This document shows positions 6,934-10,830 of a stretch of DNA of 10,830 nucleotides, piece by piece. The position numbers and the translations under genes were made by a program. The notes beneath the pieces are model-generated. The model saw only the letters and a list, made by a program, of their open reading frames with translations. It did not search any database and was not told the DNA's origin. Numbering within the stretch: the stretch's first letter is position 1; each line of letters begins with the position of its first letter. Source of the DNA: Oscillospiraceae bacterium (GTDB lineage Bacteria; Bacillota; Clostridia; Oscillospirales; Ruminococcaceae). The stretch lies in NCBI GenBank assembly GCA_900768675.1, contig CAAGDT010000043.1, forward strand, positions 1 to 10,830. The letters run 5' to 3'.

Positions 6934-6998
6934 GTATGGTGCAATCAATTATTATCCTTAAGCTTTAAAATATTCTACTTTTATATGCAATATTCTGT

Positions 6999-7033
6999 TT
7001 GTTGTCCTTTTGTTGTCCTTTCTGTTTTATAAT
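6999..7033 (+). promoter_or_regulatory. SARP-like direct-repeat promoter of the double-glycine peptide gene
   Basis: TTGTTGTCC lies at 6999-7007 and 7010-7018 (period 11 bp). TATAAT lies at 7028-7033, again 9 bp after the second repeat. No TTGACA-like -35 is present. A 5' untranslated RNA of roughly 95 bases, AT-rich and without clear structure, leads to the AAGGAGGA ribosome site at about 7123-7130. Repeat sequence, spacing and -10 match the operon promoter at 1285-1319 exactly. Confidence 0.82.
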
Positions 7034-7137
7034 AAAGTCAAAGAAAAAAATTAATATTTTATCAGCACTTTTCTCTTTTTCATCATATAAACATATAAAA
7101 ACAAAATCAAATCCGGAATTACAAGGAGGAAAACAAA

Positions 7138-7392
7138 ATGTCAGAAGAAATTAAAAGAGAAATCGAAAGAAACGAGCTTTCCGACGAGGAGCTTGACAAC
7201 GTAAGCGGCGGAGCAGGCTCAAAAAACAAGTATAAAACAGGCGACTATGTGTTCTATAAGGAGCATACAAAGTCAGGAGAGAACATAGGAAGCGGCGAAA
7301 TAAGAGCCTTCCGTTCCGGCGTTTATGAGATTTATTCCTATAACGGGGTAACGGTTAAGGTAAGACCTTCGGACATTGTCGGTTTAGCTTAA
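7138..7392 (+). CDS. Small secreted-peptide precursor with double-glycine leader
   Basis: The product is 84 residues. The ATG at 7138 follows a strong AAGGAGGA site. Residues 1-25 form a double-glycine leader: a charged helix ending in ELSDEELDNVSGG (13-25), matching the LSxxELxxVxGG pattern cut by C39-peptidase ABC exporters. The predicted mature part (26-84, 59 residues, from AGSKNKYK) has no cysteine and is rich in tyrosine, lysine, glycine and valine. Its alternating pattern (GDYVFY, GSGEIRAF, GVYEIYSY, VTVKVRPSDIVGLA) suggests a small all-beta, SH3-like barrel rather than a helical class II bacteriocin. No peptidase-exporter, immunity or modification gene adjoins it. It might be a bacteriocin, a signal or an extracellular binding peptide; the role is unknown. 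It has its own promoter with the shared direct repeats. Confidence 0.85.
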   Translation: MSEEIKREIERNELSDEELDNVSGGAGSKNKYKTGDYVFYKEHTKSGENIGSGEIRAFRSGVYEIYSYNGVTVKVRPSDIVGLA

Positions 7393-7434
7393 AAAGCTGG
7401 ATTCAGCGGTGCTGAGAAGCAAGGACTGACCCAA
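7393..7434. other. Short convergent intergenic gap with weak hairpins
   Basis: The peptide gene and the importer operon converge with 42 bases between their stops. TCAGC/GCTGA at 7403-7415 forms a 5-bp stem with a 3-base loop. On the minus strand it is followed 8 bases later by TTTTT, a weak candidate end for the importer RNA. AGCTT/AAGCT at 7386-7398 overlaps the peptide stop. Neither is convincing alone. Confidence 0.3.
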
Positions 7435-8505
7435 TTAAATAACGATTTTTATTAAGCCCTTTGTGCAGGAAATCAACTTGGCGGAATTTCTTAAAATCGA
7501 CATAGAAAGCCCGTCGCCCTTTTCGAGATAGTTTTCTTCTATCAGCTCGCAGGCGTATTCAAGCGTGGTTTCGTCCTTCTGTTCGGAGTATTGCAGGGTG
7601 AAATCAATGGGCGCAAAGCTGTTTCCGAAGCCGCTGAACAGCACACTGTATATAACCTCCTCGCAAAGGAGCAGAAGCCTGTTTGCCTTTCTTTCGGGGA
7701 ACAGCTGCTTTTTGAGAAATTCCTGCACTTCTGCATTAAGATTATAAAGGTCGAATTTCCTGTCCTCAATTCTGTAGCGGCAGGTTCTTATCTTATAGAT
7801 AAACTCCTTCGTTTTTGGCTTTTGCGGATTGTCGAAAATCTGCTGAGGGCTGCCCTCCTCGTAAATTCCCTTTTCGTCCATATAGAATACCCTGTTTGAA
7901 ACGTTCTTTGCAAAGTTCATTTCGTGGGTAACTATCATCATCGTAAGCCCCTCGTTTGCAAGCCGCCTTATAACGGACAATACCTCGCTTACCATTGTAG
8001 GGTCGAGGGCGGAGGTCGGCTCGTCGAAAAGTACGATTTCGGGCTTCATAGCGAGGGTTCTTGCAATCGCCACACGCTGCTTCTGACCGCCGGAAAGCTC
8101 GTCGGGGTAGGCGAAAGCCTTATTTGCAAGTCCTACCATTTCCAGCAGCCTCATACCCTCCTCGTAAGCCTGCTGTCTGCTGATTTTAAGCAGATTTACG
8201 GGTCCTAACATTATGTTTTCGATTATCATTAGGTGAGAAAACAGGTTGAAGGACTGGAAAACCATTCCCATTTTCTGCCGCAATTTGCAAACGTCTGCTT
8301 TCTTGTCAAGAATATCCTGCCCGTCAATAAGGATTTTTCCAGAGGTAGGCTGCTCCATAAGGTTAAGACAGCGCATAAAGGTGCTTTTTCCGCAGCCCGA
8401 GGGGCCTATTATGGAAACCACGTCACCCTTGTGAATTTCCGCGCTTACGTTTTCAAGAACGCTCAGCTCGCCGTATTTCTTGCAGAGATTTTCAATTTTA
8501 ATCAT
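7435..8505 (-). CDS. Polar amino-acid ABC importer ATPase (GlnQ-like) with C-terminal RsbW-like extension
   Basis: The protein is 356 residues; GlnQ-type ATPases usually have about 240. Residues 1-240 are a complete ABC ATPase: Walker A GPSGCGKST at 34-42, Q-loop Q84, signature LSGGQ at 137-141, Walker B IVLFDEP at 157-163 and the switch histidine H194. The extra residues (about 245-356) do not resemble a usual importer regulatory domain such as the MetN ACT-like or CBS domains. They resemble an RsbW-type GHKL fold with the ATP site decayed: a helix ending LLLCEEV (E282/E283), then a beta hairpin (IDFTLQYS and TTLEYACEL), then GDGLSMSILRN as a G2-box relic, then a final strand. The N-box asparagine appears replaced by serine (S287) and the DxG motif is absent. 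The ATG at 8505 overlaps the permease stop as ATGA. It probably acts as a dimer on the fused permease. Confidence 0.92.
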   Translation of the reverse strand: MIKIENLCKKYGELSVLENVSAEIHKGDVVSIIGPSGCGKSTFMRCLNLMEQPTSGKILIDGQDILDKKADVCKLRQKMGMVFQSFNLFSHLMIIENIMLGPVNLLKISRQQAYEEGMRLLEMVGLANKAFAYPDELSGGQKQRVAIARTLAMKPEIVLFDEPTSALDPTMVSEVLSVIRRLANEGLTMMIVTHEMNFAKNVSNRVFYMDEKGIYEEGSPQQIFDNPQKPKTKEFIYKIRTCRYRIEDRKFDLYNLNAEVQEFLKKQLFPERKANRLLLLCEEVIYSVLFSGFGNSFAPIDFTLQYSEQKDETTLEYACELIEENYLEKGDGLSMSILRNSAKLISCTKGLIKIVI

Positions 8506-10778
8506 TTGCAGTCAACTCCTTTCAGAGTTCTCTTTCTGCGCTTAGGGTCGATTTTCCTTTCAAGTGCATTCAGCAGAACGATAAACAGATATGTTACCGC
8601 AAAGTAGATAATCGCTGTTGTGATAAGCGGGAAGAAAGCCTCATAGGTGCGGCTTCTTATGATGTCGCTTGCCTTTGTCAAGTCCTGAATTGCTATGTAG
8701 CCAACAATTGAGGTGGATTTAACGAGAGAAATAAACTCGCCTTTATAAACGGGCAGTGCGTTTTTCGCCGCCTGGGGTAAAATTATCTTGAAGAAGGTCT
8801 GAACCTTGTTGAAGCCGATTGCGTAGGAGGCTTCAATCTGCCCCTTGTCAACGGATTCAATTGCAGTACGGAAGATTTCCGAGGTATAAGCCGCAAGGTT
8901 AAGGGAGAAGCCGATTATAGCAACGATAATCGCTGAAATATCCACGTCCTTTAAAATGACGTAGTAGAGAATCATCAGCAAAACCACAATGGGCGTACCC
9001 TGAAGCAGCCTTACATAGCCTCTTGCAAACAGGTTCAGGAGCTTTCTGTGCGACCGAAGCAAAGCGCACACGCCGCCGCCAAGAATCGAGCCGAGCAGGA
9101 ATGCACAAAGGGAAATAACGATAGTAACCAGCAGACCGTTAAGCACAAGCTTCCAGCGGTTTTCGGTGATGAAGGTTCTGATGAAGCTGTTCTTTACCCC
9201 CTCGAAAAACTCCGATAAGCTTTCTCCGAAGCTTTTTTGTGCAGCCTCTGCTTCGCCGGAAATTTCTGCCGCCGAGTCCTTTCTTATAAGGAACACAATA
9301 CCGCCGTTATAGATAGGCTCGCTGAAATCCATAACCAGACTGCGCTCCTCAGTTATTGAAACTGCGCCGCAGGACATATCCGCCTTTCCGGAGGAAACGT
9401 ATTCAACAAAGGCAGACCTTGAAACAAAAGAATATTCCGCCTTCATATCAAGCATATCGCAGACGGCACTGCAGACTGCTATATCGTATCCCACAATCTC
9501 ACCCTCGCCGTTAAGATACACCATAGGCTCAAAGGAAGGGTCGATTGCTATTTTTACAGTTCCGTTTTTGCCTTCGCTTTTCTGTGGTTCAAGAGTCTTT
9601 TCTCCGCTGCTGTTAACCCAGTATTCCTTCAGTTCATCAAGCTTACCCGTGCTTTTAAGCTCCTTTATTGCAGCATTGAATTTTTCCGTAAGGGGGCTTC
9701 CCTTTGTAAAGCAGAAGGCGTAGTCGTCCTCTGCAACAACCTGCGGGAACACCATAAGGTCGGGATTTGCCGCAGCCGCAAGCCTTGCAACAGGCTCGTC
9801 AAGCACAACTGCGTCAGCCTTTCTCGCTTTTACTGCTTCAATTCCCGAGGAATCGTCGTTGTAGCGGTCGTAGTTAAGACCGCTTATTTTTTCGCTTGTG
9901 GGAATATCAAGGGCGGAAGCCTGAGCGATTGCAATAGTCTTTCCCGAAAAGTCGGAAAGCTGTGAAAAGCCTGTATTTACCGGCTTATATCTGTCTGCCT
10001 TTACAGCAACACATACCGGCGAAACAAAGTAGGCGTCGGAAAAATCAATGCTTTTCTCCCGTTCCGCAGTTTTATTGAGCTGGTTTAAGATAATATCCGC
10101 CTTGCCCGAGTCAAGATAGGGGATAAGGGAGTCAAAGCTTGAGGAAACGAACTTAACCTCCATACCGAGATAAGCGGCAAGCCTCTTTCCGAACTCAATA
10201 TCAAGTCCGTTAAGCTCGCCGTCCTGCCCGAAAAAGGTAAAGGGCAAATCAAGTCCCTCGGTTGCGATAGTAAGCGTACCGCTTGGATTTTCGGGCATTT
10301 CAATTTCCGGCATAACAAGGTTTCCCTTTTCAACCCAGCGGTTTTCCATATCGGCAAGAGTGCCGTCATTTTTACTTACCTCGATAAACTCGTTTATCTT
10401 TTCGGCAAGAGCAGTGTTGCCCTTTTTTATTCCTGCGCAGATTGAAGCATAGCCAACAGGCTCGGGGATAATTGTCATTGTATTATCGGTGTTGGCGTAA
10501 TATTTGAGAACGTGATTTGTATAAACAAAGGCGTCAAGCTGTCCCGAAGCAAAAGCAGTATATCCGTCGGAAACGTTGGCGTAGTAGGAAATCTGTGCGT
10601 TACCGAACTGCTCCTCGGTAACATACATGGGCGCAGGTCCCTGAACAGTACCGATTTTATACTCTTTTTTGTTCAGGTCTGCGGCGCAGGTAATCAGGTC
10701 TTTTCCGCCCGAACAGCCCGATATTGCTAAAACTCCTGCAAGCAAAGTGAATATAATCGCAATAAGCCTTTTTTTCAC
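8502..10778 (-). CDS. Amino-acid ABC importer: lipoprotein with multiple substrate-binding modules fused to permease
   Basis: The protein is 758 residues. A lipoprotein signal (MKKR, hydrophobic core, lipobox ISGC with C22) anchors the N-terminus outside. Three SBP_bac_3-like parts follow. Residues about 31-152 match only the second lobe (AADLNKKEYKIGTVQG through DGTLADMENRWV). Residues about 166-390 are a complete domain with the carboxylate-binding arginine R240 (TAER). Residues about 406-500 match only the first lobe (with R479 in TEER) and end where its second lobe should begin. Then comes a HisM/GlnP-type permease at about 540-745, with TM segments and the EAA loop around E649-G655-ILPQA. 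The GTG start at 10778 is preceded by GGGGTGA. The substrate is probably a polar amino acid or cystine; it cannot be fixed from sequence. The arrangement lobe 2, full, lobe 1, permease is unusual. Confidence 0.92.
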   Translation of the reverse strand: MKKRLIAIIFTLLAGVLAISGCSGGKDLITCAADLNKKEYKIGTVQGPAPMYVTEEQFGNAQISYYANVSDGYTAFASGQLDAFVYTNHVLKYYANTDNTMTIIPEPVGYASICAGIKKGNTALAEKINEFIEVSKNDGTLADMENRWVEKGNLVMPEIEMPENPSGTLTIATEGLDLPFTFFGQDGELNGLDIEFGKRLAAYLGMEVKFVSSSFDSLIPYLDSGKADIILNQLNKTAEREKSIDFSDAYFVSPVCVAVKADRYKPVNTGFSQLSDFSGKTIAIAQASALDIPTSEKISGLNYDRYNDDSSGIEAVKARKADAVVLDEPVARLAAAANPDLMVFPQVVAEDDYAFCFTKGSPLTEKFNAAIKELKSTGKLDELKEYWVNSSGEKTLEPQKSEGKNGTVKIAIDPSFEPMVYLNGEGEIVGYDIAVCSAVCDMLDMKAEYSFVSRSAFVEYVSSGKADMSCGAVSITEERSLVMDFSEPIYNGGIVFLIRKDSAAEISGEAEAAQKSFGESLSEFFEGVKNSFIRTFITENRWKLVLNGLLVTIVISLCAFLLGSILGGGVCALLRSHRKLLNLFARGYVRLLQGTPIVVLLMILYYVILKDVDISAIIVAIIGFSLNLAAYTSEIFRTAIESVDKGQIEASYAIGFNKVQTFFKIILPQAAKNALPVYKGEFISLVKSTSIVGYIAIQDLTKASDIIRSRTYEAFFPLITTAIIYFAVTYLFIVLLNALERKIDPKRRKRTLKGVDCK

Positions 10779-10807
10779 AAAATCACCCCATTACTGTTTA
10801 TGCACCT

Positions 10808-10830
10808 ATTATATACCAAAAAGGACAACA
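10808..10830 (-). promoter_or_regulatory. SARP-like promoter of the importer operon, cut by the window edge
   Basis: Read on the minus strand, TGTTGTCC (10830-10823) is followed by exactly 9 bp and then TATAAT (10813-10808), about 30 bases before the GTG start. The half-site and the 9-bp gap equal those of the two complete sites at 1285-1319 and 6999-7033. The upstream copy would lie beyond the end of the window, at about 10834-10842 in plus coordinates. No -35 consensus is visible in the part present. Confidence 0.72.

Larger units (their letters stand above)
6743..6998 (+). other. Intergenic stretch between the operon and the peptide gene
   Basis: No gene of normal quality is seen. Short frames exist, for example ATG at 6786 to TAG at 6858-6860 (24 codons), but none has a good ribosome site. 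Two hairpins lie in it (listed separately), probably where operon transcripts end or are trimmed. From about 6940 the DNA becomes AT-rich and leads into the peptide promoter. Confidence 0.5.

Noticed and set aside
7403..7415. TCAGC/GCTGA hairpin as terminator of the importer operon
   Set aside because: Only 5 bp with a 3-base loop, and the T run is 8 bases away; kept only as a weak note.
1..10830. CRISPR arrays, tRNA or rRNA genes, insertion sequences, phage or integration sites
   Set aside because: No regularly spaced repeat array, no cloverleaf-like or rRNA sequence, and no transposase or integrase motifs were seen on either strand.

Overview
The window reads as a low-to-moderate GC Firmicute of the class Clostridia, most like the Ruminococcus/Oscillospiraceae group. 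This is inferred from strong AGGAGG-type ribosome sites, clean TATAAT -10 boxes, a two-component regulator of the REC-winged helix-BTAD (SAPR/SARP) type, a double-glycine leader peptide and a lipoprotein-permease fusion. It cannot be proved from the window alone.

Layout. Positions 1-249 hold structured DNA with no gene I can defend. A SARP-type response regulator (250-1074, minus) is transcribed leftwards from a near-consensus promoter. Divergent from it is a tight six-gene plus-strand operon (1361-6742). It encodes an acyltransferase of the CAT/condensation superfamily, an alarmone (ppGpp) synthetase, an HD-domain alarmone hydrolase, a membrane PP2C phosphatase (RsbU-like), an RsbW-like kinase/anti-sigma factor and an RsbV-like STAS protein. 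After an intergenic stretch with two strong hairpins comes a small gene for a double-glycine-leader secreted peptide (7138-7392). Convergent to it is a two-gene minus-strand operon (7435-10778) for a polar amino-acid ABC importer: a lipoprotein carrying several substrate-binding modules fused to the permease, and an ATPase with an unusual C-terminal extension.

The main discovery is a shared promoter architecture. Upstream of the operon (1285-1319) and of the peptide gene (6999-7033) there is the same tandem direct repeat TTGTTGTCC, period 11 bp, ending exactly 9 bp before a TATAAT and standing where a -35 box should be. The importer operon has the same half-site, again exactly 9 bp from TATAAT, at the very end of the window (10808-10830, minus); the window edge cuts off the second copy. 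Direct repeats of one helical turn placed just upstream of the -10 are the known binding layout of SARP-family activators, and a SARP-family response regulator sits in this window. I infer a single regulon joining alarmone metabolism, a partner-switching phosphorelay, a secreted peptide and amino-acid uptake.

A second link is structural. The extra ~110 residues at the end of the importer ATPase look like a degenerate RsbW-type GHKL (HATPase_c) domain, resembling the RsbW-like protein of the same proposed regulon. No sigma factor accompanies the RsbU/W/V set. A partner-switching module acting on a transporter or on alarmone enzymes, rather than on a sigma factor, is therefore a testable hypothesis, not a demonstrated one.
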